The notes: generated by a model not told the origin, from the letters alone. 13,681 bases of DNA from an uncultured Oligoflexia bacterium (GCA_950060715.1 CATLVA010000007.1:1-13681); one strand, 5' to 3'. Numbered from the stretch's first letter, positions 1 through 6,806 are shown. Numbers and translations: made by a program.

Positions 1-16
1 ACATTTTTAATATCAG

Positions 17-68
17 GCTGTGTAAGTAAAAAAGAGTGTGAAGTATAAGAACAATAAATTTATCATTG
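17..68. repeat. 52-bp exact direct repeat, copy A
   Basis: These 52 bases are identical to 8308-8359. At the other site, read on the minus strand, the segment starts two bases before the ATG of the 516-codon secreted-protein gene and covers its signal peptide. Here the minus strand therefore reads the same 17 residues, MINLLFLYFTLFFTYTA, and then meets a TGA at 13-15, so this copy is a dead fragment. The ribosome-binding sequence of the intact gene lies outside the repeat and is absent here. The sequence to the right is the headless TPR-like reading frame. The copy could be a real small duplication or a chimeric join at the end of an assembled contig. Confidence 0.95.
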
Positions 69-78
69 CGATTATTTT

Positions 79-315
79 TTGACCAACTTAAAGTTTGCCC
101 AAACACTTGAGCCAGAAAATGAGGATATAAGGAATTATATTAAGCAAAGAGAGAGTATGGATTTGGATGAAGAATTCATTCCGACCTCTCTTAATGACGA
201 AAAAAAGATCAACCCATTTTTTAGAGCACTTCAAGGGGTATTTGATGATCAATTTCCAGAAAAGAGTGAGAGAGATATTTTTAAAGCAATAAGAGCTAAA
301 AGAGATAAATGGTAG
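79..315 (+). pseudogene. C-terminal fragment of a TPR-like protein (5' end missing)
   Basis: The frame has no good start. TTG at 79 (used here) has no Shine-Dalgarno sequence, an in-frame TAA lies at 55-57 inside the 52-bp repeat, and the first ATG is at 157. From TTG it gives 78 residues. The opening, NLKFAQTLEPENEDIRNYI, looks like the last helix of a tetratricopeptide repeat, which normally sits deep inside a longer protein. A charged tail ending in RAKRDKW follows. The stop at 313-315 is 8 bp before bcp, so the two were probably co-transcribed. I read it as the 3' end of a longer TPR gene cut off at about position 69, by a rearrangement or an assembly join. A genuine 52-residue protein from ATG 157 is possible but less likely. 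Confidence 0.5.
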
Positions 316-323
316 GAGGATTT

Positions 324-797
324 ATGGCATTACCAAAAATAGGAAATATGGCCCCGGCTTTTACATTAAAAGATCAAGATGGAAACAAGGTATCTTTGAA
401 AGACTTCAAAGGTGAAAAGAATGTTGTTCTTTATTTTTACCCGAAAGCGTCCACTCCTGGTTGTACTGTGCAGGCCTGTGGGATTAGGGATTATAAAAAA
501 GAATTTGCTAAGGTTGATACAGTGGTTTTGGGGGTAAGTCCTGATCCGCAGGCCAGGCTTCAAAAATTTATTGAAAAACAGAAATTGAACTTCACTTTAT
601 TATCAGATGAAGATCATAAAATTGCCGATAAATATGGATCTTGGGGTCCTAAAAAATTTATGGGTAAAGAATATGATGGTATTTTAAGACAGACCTTTAT
701 TATCGGAAAAGATGGTAAATTAAAGGAGATTATGGATAAAGTTAAAACAAAAACTCACCATGATGATGTCCTAAATTATATAAAAGAAAACCTTTAA
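324..797 (+). CDS. bcp: Thioredoxin-dependent thiol peroxidase (Bcp/PrxQ peroxiredoxin)
   Basis: This cytoplasmic peroxiredoxin reduces hydrogen peroxide and organic hydroperoxides and is recycled by thioredoxin. The 157-residue product matches the usual Bcp length. It shows the AhpC/TSA fold start (MAPAFTLKDQDG), the strand YFYPKAST and the active site TPGCTVQACG, with peroxidatic Cys47 and resolving Cys52 five residues later, the Bcp/PrxQ arrangement. Downstream, NFTLLSDEDH, FMGKEYDGI and the HHDDVLNYI tail are almost the same as in the E. coli protein. ATG 324 is preferred over the in-frame ATG at 309 because GGAGGA lies just before it and 309 would overlap the upstream frame. The 3' end overlaps the convergent minus-strand gene by 4 bp. 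Confidence 0.96.
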   Translation: MALPKIGNMAPAFTLKDQDGNKVSLKDFKGEKNVVLYFYPKASTPGCTVQACGIRDYKKEFAKVDTVVLGVSPDPQARLQKFIEKQKLNFTLLSDEDHKIADKYGSWGPKKFMGKEYDGILRQTFIIGKDGKLKEIMDKVKTKTHHDDVLNYIKENL

Positions 798-1036
798 ACC
801 GTTTCTTCTTGCATAATTTCAAAATTAATTGTTTTCCCCATATGCTTGATCGTGCCTTTGAATAGGTCGATCAGGCTAGGGGTGCAATATGTCACAACCT
901 CTCGCCATTGCTGACCTTTTTCAAAAGGTAAAGTTGAGTAAAAGCACAGGTTATCTCTGGATTCTAAGAAAAAATAAAACAAGCTTGTTTCATTCTTATC
1001 CATTCTGAAAATCATTTTTAAAAGAGTATCATTCAT
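794..1036 (-). CDS. Small conserved-looking protein, possibly DUF4911-like
   Basis: 80 residues, soluble, with no signal peptide or membrane segment. The layout, a short strand-forming start followed by FYFFLESRDNL, FYSTLPFEKG, a second half with VTYCTPSLIDLF and a C-terminal NFEIMQEE, resembles DUF4911 proteins (about 70-residue alpha/beta proteins of unknown function). This is a weak family guess. The stop overlaps bcp's stop by 4 bp on the opposite strand. No Shine-Dalgarno sequence precedes ATG 1036, but a promoter-like TTGAGC-17-TATAGC ends six bases before it, so the mRNA may be leaderless. ATG codons at 1015 and 1003 are alternative starts. The gene diverges from the lipoprotein operon that begins at 1128. 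Confidence 0.7.
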   Translation of the reverse strand: MNDTLLKMIFRMDKNETSLFYFFLESRDNLCFYSTLPFEKGQQWREVVTYCTPSLIDLFKGTIKHMGKTINFEIMQEETV

Positions 1037-1042
1037 ATGTTG

Positions 1043-1071
1043 GCTATATCATTGACGAAACATGTGCTCAA
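1043..1071 (-). promoter_or_regulatory. Possible promoter for the 1036 minus-strand gene
   Basis: On the minus strand, TTGAGC (1066-1071) and TATAGC (1043-1048) are separated by 17 bp, each matching 4 of 6 consensus positions. The predicted transcription start falls on the A of ATG 1036. It overlaps the stronger promoter on the plus strand, so the two divergent units may compete. Confidence 0.35.
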
Positions 1072-1081
1072 GATTTAAAAT
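1052..1081 (+). promoter_or_regulatory. Sigma70-type promoter of the envelope operon
   Basis: TTGACG (1052-1057), an 18-bp spacer and TAAAAT (1076-1081) make a good sigma70-type promoter, with five of six matches in each box. Transcription would begin near 1088, about 40 bases before the AAGGAGG-preceded ATG at 1128. The in-frame ATG at 1062 lies inside this promoter, which argues against it as the gene start. Confidence 0.7.
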
Positions 1082-1127
1082 AGTTAATGTAGTGCATTCT
1101 TTGTGCGCAAGATGTCAAGGAGGACAG

Positions 1128-1814
1128 ATGCGAGCCCAAATACTGCTGGTTGCAACGGGGATTATTTTAACAGTTGGTTGTTCTAGTTTAGTTGAATCGA
1201 CCCGTGAATCTTTGCTTGGTGATTCTAAAAAAAGAACCAGTCCTAAACAAGAAGTGAAATGGGTTAGTAAAGCTCAGTATGAAGATCTAATGGCAAAATA
1301 CAAAGATCTTTCCCAGAAATATGAAAATTTAAAAGAGAATAAAATGGTGCCAACAGCACCTATGACTCCAGTCGCGGATGAGACAATCGATGTTTTTGCT
1401 CAGACCAATAAATTAGCTAATGAACAGGCGGCTAAACCATCTGCATCTACACCTGCAGTCGCCATTGAAGTCAGCCAAATAGACGAAGAAATCGACTATT
1501 ATAAAAAAGCAAAAATTTTATACACTAATGGCAATGCGGATGAAGCATTGAAATTATTTCAATTTTTAGAGAAAGCTAATAGCAAGCAGATTCAAGTAAG
1601 AGCGAAGAAGTACATTGGAGATATTTATCTCTCTAAAAAACAATATGATTTAGCTCTTCAAGTGTACGAGTCAATAATTAGGCAATATTCCTTTTCAGGT
1701 AGCGTGTTACCTGCTTTGAGAAATGCAAGTGTTTGTAGTGATGCTCTTGGGTTAGTAGAAAAAAAAGAACAATATCAGTCTATGTTAAGAGACTTCTTTG
1801 GAATGCAGGTATAA
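1128..1814 (+). CDS. Coiled-coil/TPR lipoprotein (YbgF/CpoB-like architecture)
   Basis: 228 residues from ATG 1128, chosen because AAGGAGG sits just before it. The product then begins with a short basic start, a hydrophobic stretch and the lipobox LTVGC (lipidated Cys18). After a disordered segment come a predicted coiled coil (about residues 47-72, QYEDLMAKYKDL), a Pro/Ala-rich linker and two to three TPR-like helical pairs from about residue 123 to the end. Coiled coil plus TPR is the layout of YbgF/CpoB, the periplasmic partner of Tol-Pal, although here it is lipid-anchored and no tol genes are nearby. The stop codon directly abuts the start of the LysM gene. A role as an envelope scaffold acting with that protein is inferred. 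Confidence 0.85.
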   Translation: MRAQILLVATGIILTVGCSSLVESTRESLLGDSKKRTSPKQEVKWVSKAQYEDLMAKYKDLSQKYENLKENKMVPTAPMTPVADETIDVFAQTNKLANEQAAKPSASTPAVAIEVSQIDEEIDYYKKAKILYTNGNADEALKLFQFLEKANSKQIQVRAKKYIGDIYLSKKQYDLALQVYESIIRQYSFSGSVLPALRNASVCSDALGLVEKKEQYQSMLRDFFGMQV

Positions 1815-4082
1815 TTGATTTTGAAAAATTATTGGCCAATCCTATTTTTACTAAGTTTACAAGCAACTGCTCAGGATGTTCCCGCAGATTTAGAGCTGGA
1901 AGATCCGGAAGATATTCAATTATTACTTGAAGAATTTCCTGATGAAGCAACATCAACTGGCAGTGAAGCTGTGGAGAGTGCACCGGAAGCTCCTGTGACA
2001 GATGAAGCTATCAGCGAACTTGATGAATTAGATGAAGGTTCTAATCTTGGACAAGAATTACTAGAGGAAGAATCATTAGTAGATGAAGACCTGAGCGAAG
2101 AAATGAAGGAGCTTGGGTTTGGAGAAGATAATAAAACAGTTTCAGAATTAAGCGGTGATGAATTAGATTCTTTAGAAGAGGACTTAGGAAAAGTTGATTT
2201 TGCTCTACCTGAGGATAAATCAGATGAATTAGTAGAAGCTGAAAAATTAGAAAACCAAAATTCAGAAGAACCAAAAATTAAAATTGTTGAAGAGGGTGGG
2301 GACGGAGCCGACAAAAGAATTATCTTTGAAGTTGGACGTGCCGAAAAAGAATTGATGGAAGTTGCCAAAACTATGCAGGGAAAAATCCCTAATAGCGAAT
2401 GGAACGAAATCGCTGGTAAATCTACTTCAGGTACCTATAAAGTTATGCCGGGCGATTGGCTATGGAAAATCTCTCAAAATCTATTTGGAACCGGTTTTTA
2501 TTACGCAAAAATTTGGGCCCTAAATCCATATATTACAAATCCTCATGAAATTGAGCCTGGAATGATTCTCTCTTTTTCCACGGGGAGTGATAATATGGCG
2601 CCAACTCTTGATCTAGCAAATCAGCGAAATGCTGTGATCGAGGGAAAAACAAAACTTGGTAAATATGAGCAGTTCGGTGAAGATGCTAAACCACCTTGGA
2701 TAGATGAGAGGGCAAAGCTTAAAGACTCGGGTATCTACTTTCAATATTCCACTGGTGACACACAAGATGACCTGGATCAAATTGGTGATGAGAACTTGAT
2801 AAAAGAATATGAAGTTTACGAGCCACCCAAACTCGATTTTGCAATCAATATCCCAGAAAGCGAATACGATGATCAAGGTTTCGATAAGGCTTCTAAAGTA
2901 ACGTATAACTATAAAGAAGGTTTTCACCTCACAACTTTTATCAGTTCAAATATTGTTCAAGACTTTGGGAAAGTAGAATCAGCAATTACAGAGCAAATTT
3001 ACTTCACGAGGTACGATAAGATTTATGTTCGTTTTGATGATCAAATTGATATTGTCCCCGGTGATAAATTTTCAATTTATCAGGCAAAAGGTGAGCGAAC
3101 TCATAAAAACTCAGATCGAAAAGGTTTTGAATACACCATCCTCGGTAGTATTCAAGTCATTCAAAAACAAGAAGATGTTTGGGAATGTGAAATCGTTGAA
3201 GCCAGTGAAGGTATTAAAAGAGGTGATCGAGTTACTGTATACACTCCGAAAATTCAGCAGATCACAAAGACTTACAATTCACGAATTATTGAATCGGTAC
3301 TATTAGGGACTTATAGTGGAAAAAGCTACCCTAACTTTGGCGATGTTGTGTACCTAGATCGTGGTAGAGCTGACGGTGTTGAAGTGGGGAATGTCTTTCA
3401 AGTATACGGGTTCAAAGATAGAGGCACTCAAAAATATATTACAGAAAATCCAGCCTATAAAAATGGCGAGGTGACGATACTTAATTTAACTGACAACTTC
3501 TCAACCGGAATAGTCACTTCAGCTTATCGAGATTTCAATATCGGCGATATTGCTGTGACAAAAACCAAAGAGGAAGCAGCAAGAGTTACAAAGTTTAAAA
3601 ATAAAATTCTCGATGGAAAGGCAGATAGACTTGGAGACAAAGCTGTCGATGAACTCGATGTTGAGTTGAATCTTGATGACCTTAACGACTCACTTTTAGA
3701 TAAAGCCGATAAAATTCAATTTACGGAAGATGAGCTTGCTGAACTAGAAAGGCAAGAACGAGAGAAGTCTATTATCACTGATAATGAGAGAGACTTGAGG
3801 TCTCTGGAACGACTAGAAGGTGAGCTTGAAGCGGCGGAAAAAATGCTGACAGAGGCAAGGCTTGATGAAGATAAACTGCTTGAAGGTCAAAACCTCAACG
3901 AAGTTGAAAAGAAGTTTGGTACAGATGAACAAGAATCACTTGATGAACTCGAAGAAAACTTTGGGCAAAGATTTCTTGATGAAGATCTTAACGATAAAGA
4001 AAATCCATACGGTCTGACAGAGTTTGATATTGAGGAAGTAGACGAGCTTTTAAATACAGACGAAGCTGTTCAAGAACAATAA
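1815..4082 (+). CDS. Large acidic LysM-domain periplasmic protein
   Basis: 755 residues from TTG 1815, directly after the previous stop. TTG 1821 would give a more typical signal-peptide start (MKNYWPILFLLSLQATAQ) and cannot be excluded; neither has a strong Shine-Dalgarno sequence. After the signal peptide there are about 130 residues with roughly 50 Asp/Glu, then a LysM domain at about 207-255 (YKVMPGDWLWKISQNLFG, ending EPGMILSF) that should bind peptidoglycan. Two beta-rich segments share a pattern: YDKIYVRFDD with VPGDKFSIY (400-423) and GDVVYLDRGRADGVEVGNVF (509-532). The last 160 or so residues are acidic and helical, probably coiled coil. It overlaps the next gene by one base (TAATG). 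A wall-bound envelope protein is likely; the exact role is unknown. Confidence 0.88.
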   Translation: MILKNYWPILFLLSLQATAQDVPADLELEDPEDIQLLLEEFPDEATSTGSEAVESAPEAPVTDEAISELDELDEGSNLGQELLEEESLVDEDLSEEMKELGFGEDNKTVSELSGDELDSLEEDLGKVDFALPEDKSDELVEAEKLENQNSEEPKIKIVEEGGDGADKRIIFEVGRAEKELMEVAKTMQGKIPNSEWNEIAGKSTSGTYKVMPGDWLWKISQNLFGTGFYYAKIWALNPYITNPHEIEPGMILSFSTGSDNMAPTLDLANQRNAVIEGKTKLGKYEQFGEDAKPPWIDERAKLKDSGIYFQYSTGDTQDDLDQIGDENLIKEYEVYEPPKLDFAINIPESEYDDQGFDKASKVTYNYKEGFHLTTFISSNIVQDFGKVESAITEQIYFTRYDKIYVRFDDQIDIVPGDKFSIYQAKGERTHKNSDRKGFEYTILGSIQVIQKQEDVWECEIVEASEGIKRGDRVTVYTPKIQQITKTYNSRIIESVLLGTYSGKSYPNFGDVVYLDRGRADGVEVGNVFQVYGFKDRGTQKYITENPAYKNGEVTILNLTDNFSTGIVTSAYRDFNIGDIAVTKTKEEAARVTKFKNKILDGKADRLGDKAVDELDVELNLDDLNDSLLDKADKIQFTEDELAELERQEREKSIITDNERDLRSLERLEGELEAAEKMLTEARLDEDKLLEGQNLNEVEKKFGTDEQESLDELEENFGQRFLDEDLNDKENPYGLTEFDIEEVDELLNTDEAVQEQ

Positions 4083-5002
4083 TGAATATAAAAAAAGATC
4101 AGCTTCTTATTTCATTAAAAGGTTTTGCAATGGGGATGGCCGATATCGTCCCTGGTGTATCTGGTGGAACAGTCGCTCTGATTACCGGAATTTACAATGA
4201 GCTTATCAAAACAATCAGCTCATTTAATAAGGATGCTGTTACACTGCTTTTAAAATTCCAAATCAGAGATTTTCTCAAACATATGAATGCACCGTTTATA
4301 GTCCCACTCTTTATTGGGATTATTCTGGCGATTCTATCAATGTCTAGGCTTATGCATTTTTTGATGAGTGAATACGCGGTCTATACTTGGTCTTTATTTT
4401 TTGGATTAATAATTGCTTCTATCTTTTTTGTGGCACGCCTAATCCCGAATTTCAAATCTCCAGCAAATTTTGTATCAATGCTGGCCGGAGTTGGAGTGGG
4501 CTATGCTGTCGTTTCTCTAATCCCTGTTCACACCCCAGACACTCCTTGGATGTTTTTCCTATCTGGCGCAATTGCAATATGTGCCATGATTTTGCCCGGG
4601 ATTTCAGGTTCTTTTATTCTACTTATTTTGGGTAAATACCTAACAGTTACATCAGCCCTGAAGAATCCTTTTGCTGATGAAAACCTTTTAATGATCGCTG
4701 TCTTTTGCCTCGGTTGTTTTATAGGACTTATCAGTTTTTCTAAGTTTCTTAATTATGTATTAGAAAATTTTTATGGAAAGACAATGTCTCTTCTTACAGG
4801 CTTTATGATTGGGTCTCTTAAAAAAATCTGGCCATGGAGAGAGGTAATAGAGCAAAAAATTATAAGAGGGAAGACTCACGTTCTACGCGACCAACTCATT
4901 CTGCCAGCTGAAGCAAATCTTGAGCTTTTCTTAGCTGTCGCTTGTATGATCATAGGTGCAATTCTTATTTTATCTCTTGAAAGAGCAGGTTCCAAAAACT
5001 AA
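4082..5002 (+). CDS. DUF368 family polyprenyl-phosphate transporter (PopT type)
   Basis: 306-residue polytopic inner-membrane protein of the DUF368 family (PF04018). Members have been reported as undecaprenyl-phosphate flippases (PopT) that return the lipid carrier to the cytoplasmic face for wall and surface-polymer synthesis. Both family signatures are visible: ADIVPGVSGGTVALITGIY at residues 20-38 and MILPGISGSFILLILGKY at 169-186, one in each half, giving the expected internal duplication. Several long hydrophobic segments lie between and after them. ATG 4082 shares its A with the stop codon of the LysM gene, which suggests translational coupling. The 3' end overlaps the convergent LamG lipoprotein by 4 bp. 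Coupling a lipid-carrier recycler to a peptidoglycan-binding protein fits an envelope-building operon. Confidence 0.93.
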   Translation: MNIKKDQLLISLKGFAMGMADIVPGVSGGTVALITGIYNELIKTISSFNKDAVTLLLKFQIRDFLKHMNAPFIVPLFIGIILAILSMSRLMHFLMSEYAVYTWSLFFGLIIASIFFVARLIPNFKSPANFVSMLAGVGVGYAVVSLIPVHTPDTPWMFFLSGAIAICAMILPGISGSFILLILGKYLTVTSALKNPFADENLLMIAVFCLGCFIGLISFSKFLNYVLENFYGKTMSLLTGFMIGSLKKIWPWREVIEQKIIRGKTHVLRDQLILPAEANLELFLAVACMIIGAILILSLERAGSKN

Positions 5003-5610
5003 GGTTTATCTAGATAAAGCTTTGCAATTTCTTGCTCACTAAATGCTTTTTTTCTAACCACGACATGCGCTAATTTACCTTTCAAGTTCTGAGATGATCC
5101 GTCTTCTTCTCCACCTAAACTTGCCAGTATTGACGGCGTATCAGGTGTTTTTCTATTTTTGAATTGAAACTTTTTATCTTCATTCTCAATTCGCTTCCCA
5201 TTCACAAAAATTTCAATTCGACTTTCATCATAATGAATAATTGCTGCCACATGATTCCACTTCCCTGGAATTATATGTCCTGCATCTTTAGAACTCATAT
5301 ATATTTCAGGAGGGATTTCATCATAGCTTCTGCCATAAACAGTAACTCTTCCATCCCAATTAATCTTCAAGCAGGCCCTCGAAGCTGTAACGCTATCTTT
5401 ATTGTGATTTCCAATGGCAATTAAATCTGCATCAATCTTTTCCTCAGGTTTAACCCATACCGCCATAGTCAGTTTTTCTGTATTCTGAGCTAAATCCTTC
5501 GCTATCGGAATTTGTCCTCCCACCTTTCCCGTGAACTCTAAAGGTGCTTTTTGAATATAGCTACATCCAGCAATTAAAAAACAGACAACAAACAAATTCA
5601 ATTTTCTCAT
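4999..5610 (-). CDS. LamG/concanavalin A-like lipoprotein
   Basis: 203 residues. The signal peptide ends in the lipobox LIAGC (lipidated Cys16), so the protein should be anchored to a membrane. The rest resembles a single LamG-like jelly-roll domain (Laminin_G_3, PF13385): LTMAVWVKPEE early on, PGKWNHVAAIIHYDES and IEIFVNGKRI in the middle, and LKGKLAHVVVRKKAFSEQEI at the end, which are the characteristic W-V-K-P, W-H-V, V-N-G and closing signatures. Such domains bind sugars or proteins; the ligand is not predictable here. It converges on the DUF368 gene with a 4-bp overlap and starts 54 bp from the tRNA on the other strand. Only a weak AGAG precedes the ATG. Confidence 0.85.
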   Translation of the reverse strand: MRKLNLFVVCFLIAGCSYIQKAPLEFTGKVGGQIPIAKDLAQNTEKLTMAVWVKPEEKIDADLIAIGNHNKDSVTASRACLKINWDGRVTVYGRSYDEIPPEIYMSSKDAGHIIPGKWNHVAAIIHYDESRIEIFVNGKRIENEDKKFQFKNRKTPDTPSILASLGGEEDGSSQNLKGKLAHVVVRKKAFSEQEIAKLYLDKP

Positions 5611-5664
5611 AGCTCTACAATAGCATATTTAAAAAATTTAGGTTAAAGTATTTACTTAATAAGC

Positions 5665-5741
5665 GCGGTGTTAGCTCAGCTGGATAGAGTAGTTGGCTTC
5701 GAACCAATTGGTCGGGAGTTCGAATCTCTCACGCCGCGCCA
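5665..5741 (+). tRNA. tRNA-Arg (anticodon TCG)
   Basis: The 77-nt sequence folds as a standard cloverleaf. The acceptor stem pairs 5665-5671 with 5731-5737 (one G-T pair). The D stem is GCTC/GAGT. The anticodon stem GTTGG/CCAAT closes the loop CTTCGAA with anticodon TCG at 5699-5701. A five-base variable loop follows, and the T stem GGGAG/CTCTC closes TTCGAAT. Discriminator G5738 and an encoded CCA (5739-5741) complete it. It would decode CGA/CGG arginine codons. Its last 21 bases are repeated at 6004-6024. Confidence 0.96.
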
Positions 5742-5850
5742 TCTTTATGAAATTACCCTGTCATTGTCGTCTTCACTTCGTCTCAGTTTCGGTCACGTAC
5801 TTCTGTGTACGCTCCCTCAACTTCGCTTGCTTATCCTAAAGCCCAGGCTA
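5721..5850. repeat. tRNA-end repeat, copy 1 (with 45-bp extra segment)
   Basis: Bases 5721-5780, meaning the last 21 bases of the tRNA plus 39 bases downstream, recur exactly at 6004-6063. Similarity resumes at 5826-5850 against 6064-6088, with two mismatches in 25. Between them, copy 1 alone has 45 extra bases (5781-5825), bounded by ACTTCG at each end, which suggests slipped-strand loss or gain. The extra segment holds the small hairpin CGTAC-TTCTGT-GTACG. No protein can be supported here; the open frame running through the tRNA is not a gene. Confidence 0.95.
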
Positions 5851-5865
5851 ATTTGATAAAGATGG
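5739..5865. repeat. 10-bp inverted repeat anchored on the tRNA CCA
   Basis: CCATCTTTAT (5739-5748) and ATAAAGATGG (5856-5865) are perfect inverted repeats about 107 bp apart. The left arm begins with the encoded CCA of the tRNA, so a read-through transcript could pair the tRNA's end with downstream RNA. Copy 2 of the repeat (6022-6031) keeps the left arm but has no matching right arm after it. Confidence 0.8.
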
Positions 5866-5893
5866 TATTTGAAAAGAAGTGATGTGATATGTT

Positions 5894-6003
5894 GAGATTC
5901 GAAGGGGAGCGAGAGCGCGCGAAAGCGAAAAGCGAACAGGAGGTGAGCGGCAGCTCGAGCGAGGGAAGGCTACGTTAGTGAGCAGGAGCGAACGGTTAGT
6001 AGC
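5894..6003. other. GC-rich, purine-rich island between the tRNA-end repeats
   Basis: By hand count, 61 of the 100 bases at 5901-6000 are G or C, against a clearly AT-rich window, and the plus strand is dominated by purines. AGCG occurs seven times between 5907 and 5993. GAGATTCGAA (5894-5903) is the exact reverse complement of the tRNA T-arm sequence TTCGAATCTC, so a piece of T arm is present in the opposite direction. No convincing open reading frame or second cloverleaf was found. The whole gene-free stretch 5742-6110 consists of this island plus the flanking repeat copies. It may be a small tRNA-derived repetitive element or a structured RNA; neither is proven. Confidence 0.7.
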
Positions 6004-6088
6004 CGAATCTCTCACGCCGCGCCATCTTTATGAAATTACCCTGTCATTGTCGTCTTCACTTCGCTTGCTCATCCTAAAGCCCAGGCCA
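6004..6088. repeat. tRNA-end repeat, copy 2
   Basis: It starts with the last 21 bases of tRNA-Arg (from within the T loop to CCA) followed by the same 39 downstream bases as copy 1, giving 60 exact bases. A further 25-base match (two mismatches) follows directly, because the 45-bp segment of copy 1 is missing. The offset from copy 1 is 283 bp. The upstream half of a tRNA is absent, so this is not a functional tRNA gene. Confidence 0.95.
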
Positions 6089-6110
6089 AGTTGAAAAGAA
6101 TAAGGCTTAT

Positions 6111-6785
6111 CTAGCGTATTACTTTTCCCCAGAAAGCTCTTGTTTGTACTCCTGGTGAATATAAAAAGTCTTTTCTTAAATGACGCAAATTAAGAGGGAC
6201 TTGATTATAATGAAATTTAGAAATCTCTCCTTCGGCCCTGAAGATTTCCCAAGGTTTATGTTCAACTTCCCAGAGCATTGTTTTTCCTTTTTGCGCATTA
6301 AAAAAATAGTATCTTTCAGCGATCCAATATTCAAAACTACCTAATTCGCAGGAAACCTTTTGAATAGGGTCATAGCGAAGCTCACAATCGAGTTTAAATT
6401 CTTCTCTTTGGAGATGTATTTTTCTATTATGATTTGCGTCCTGATAAGTAATATAAGAGTCAATATAAGGGATTTCGCAAAATGAGCGAAAGAGTTTATT
6501 AAACAAATGATGAGTTGAATCTAAGCTTAAAAATAAGACTCCAGCTTTATCTTGATACTTTACATAGGTTCTAAGGTTTACTTCCGGAAATGTCTTGAAA
6601 CCAAAAGTACTCATAAACCTGAGGTGGGTATTCTTCATATAGAAAGGAATCAGACTAACATAGTTTTGCCCTTCATATTGGTCTAGCTCTATGCCTTTGG
6701 GAAGAAGGGGAAGCAAGTGTAATCTATCAACTTTAAAATTGAGAAAATATGCTTCGCTCCATTCTTGAGACATGATCCAGTTCAT
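6111..6785 (-). CDS. YqjF/DUF2071 family protein
   Basis: About 224 residues from ATG 6785. TTG at 6794 and ATG at 6773 are alternatives and none has a clear ribosome-binding site. The family pattern of DUF2071 (PF09844, B. subtilis YqjF type) is visible in order: an aromatic N-terminal WSEAYFLNFKVD, LLPKGIELDQYEGQNYVSLI, then FPEVNLRTYV, GVLFLSLDST, and a C-terminal half with strands around YYFFNAQKG. The length is normal for the family. The fold is acetoacetate-decarboxylase-like in known structures, and the biochemical function is not established. No signal peptide is present, so it should be cytoplasmic. It lies 21 bp downstream of the secreted HEFKH protein on the same strand and is probably in one operon with it. 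Confidence 0.85.
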   Translation of the reverse strand: MNWIMSQEWSEAYFLNFKVDRLHLLPLLPKGIELDQYEGQNYVSLIPFYMKNTHLRFMSTFGFKTFPEVNLRTYVKYQDKAGVLFLSLDSTHHLFNKLFRSFCEIPYIDSYITYQDANHNRKIHLQREEFKLDCELRYDPIQKVSCELGSFEYWIAERYYFFNAQKGKTMLWEVEHKPWEIFRAEGEISKFHYNQVPLNLRHLRKDFLYSPGVQTRAFWGKVIR

Positions 6786-6806
6786 AGAAGTCAAATCCAG
6801 ATATTG

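Noticed and set aside
1062..1127. 22-codon N-terminal extension of the TPR lipoprotein
   Set aside because: ATG 1062 lies inside a good promoter, and the extension would place residues before an otherwise perfect lipoprotein signal peptide that has its own AAGGAGG.
1916..2368. 150-codon minus-strand frame rich in serine
   Set aside because: It is the mirror of the Glu/Asp-rich codons of the LysM gene (GAA/GAT read in reverse as TTC/ATC and shifted to TCN); no start signal or domain.
5668..5856. 62-codon open frame on the plus strand
   Set aside because: It reads through the tRNA-Arg gene and the repeat; its translation is low-quality and it has no ribosome-binding site.
6004..6024. Second tRNA gene
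   Set aside because: Only the T-loop-to-CCA part is present; no anticodon arm, D arm or 5' acceptor strand can be found upstream.
5721..6088. CRISPR array
   Set aside because: There are only two repeat copies, the repeats are too long and carry tRNA sequence, and no cas genes are present.
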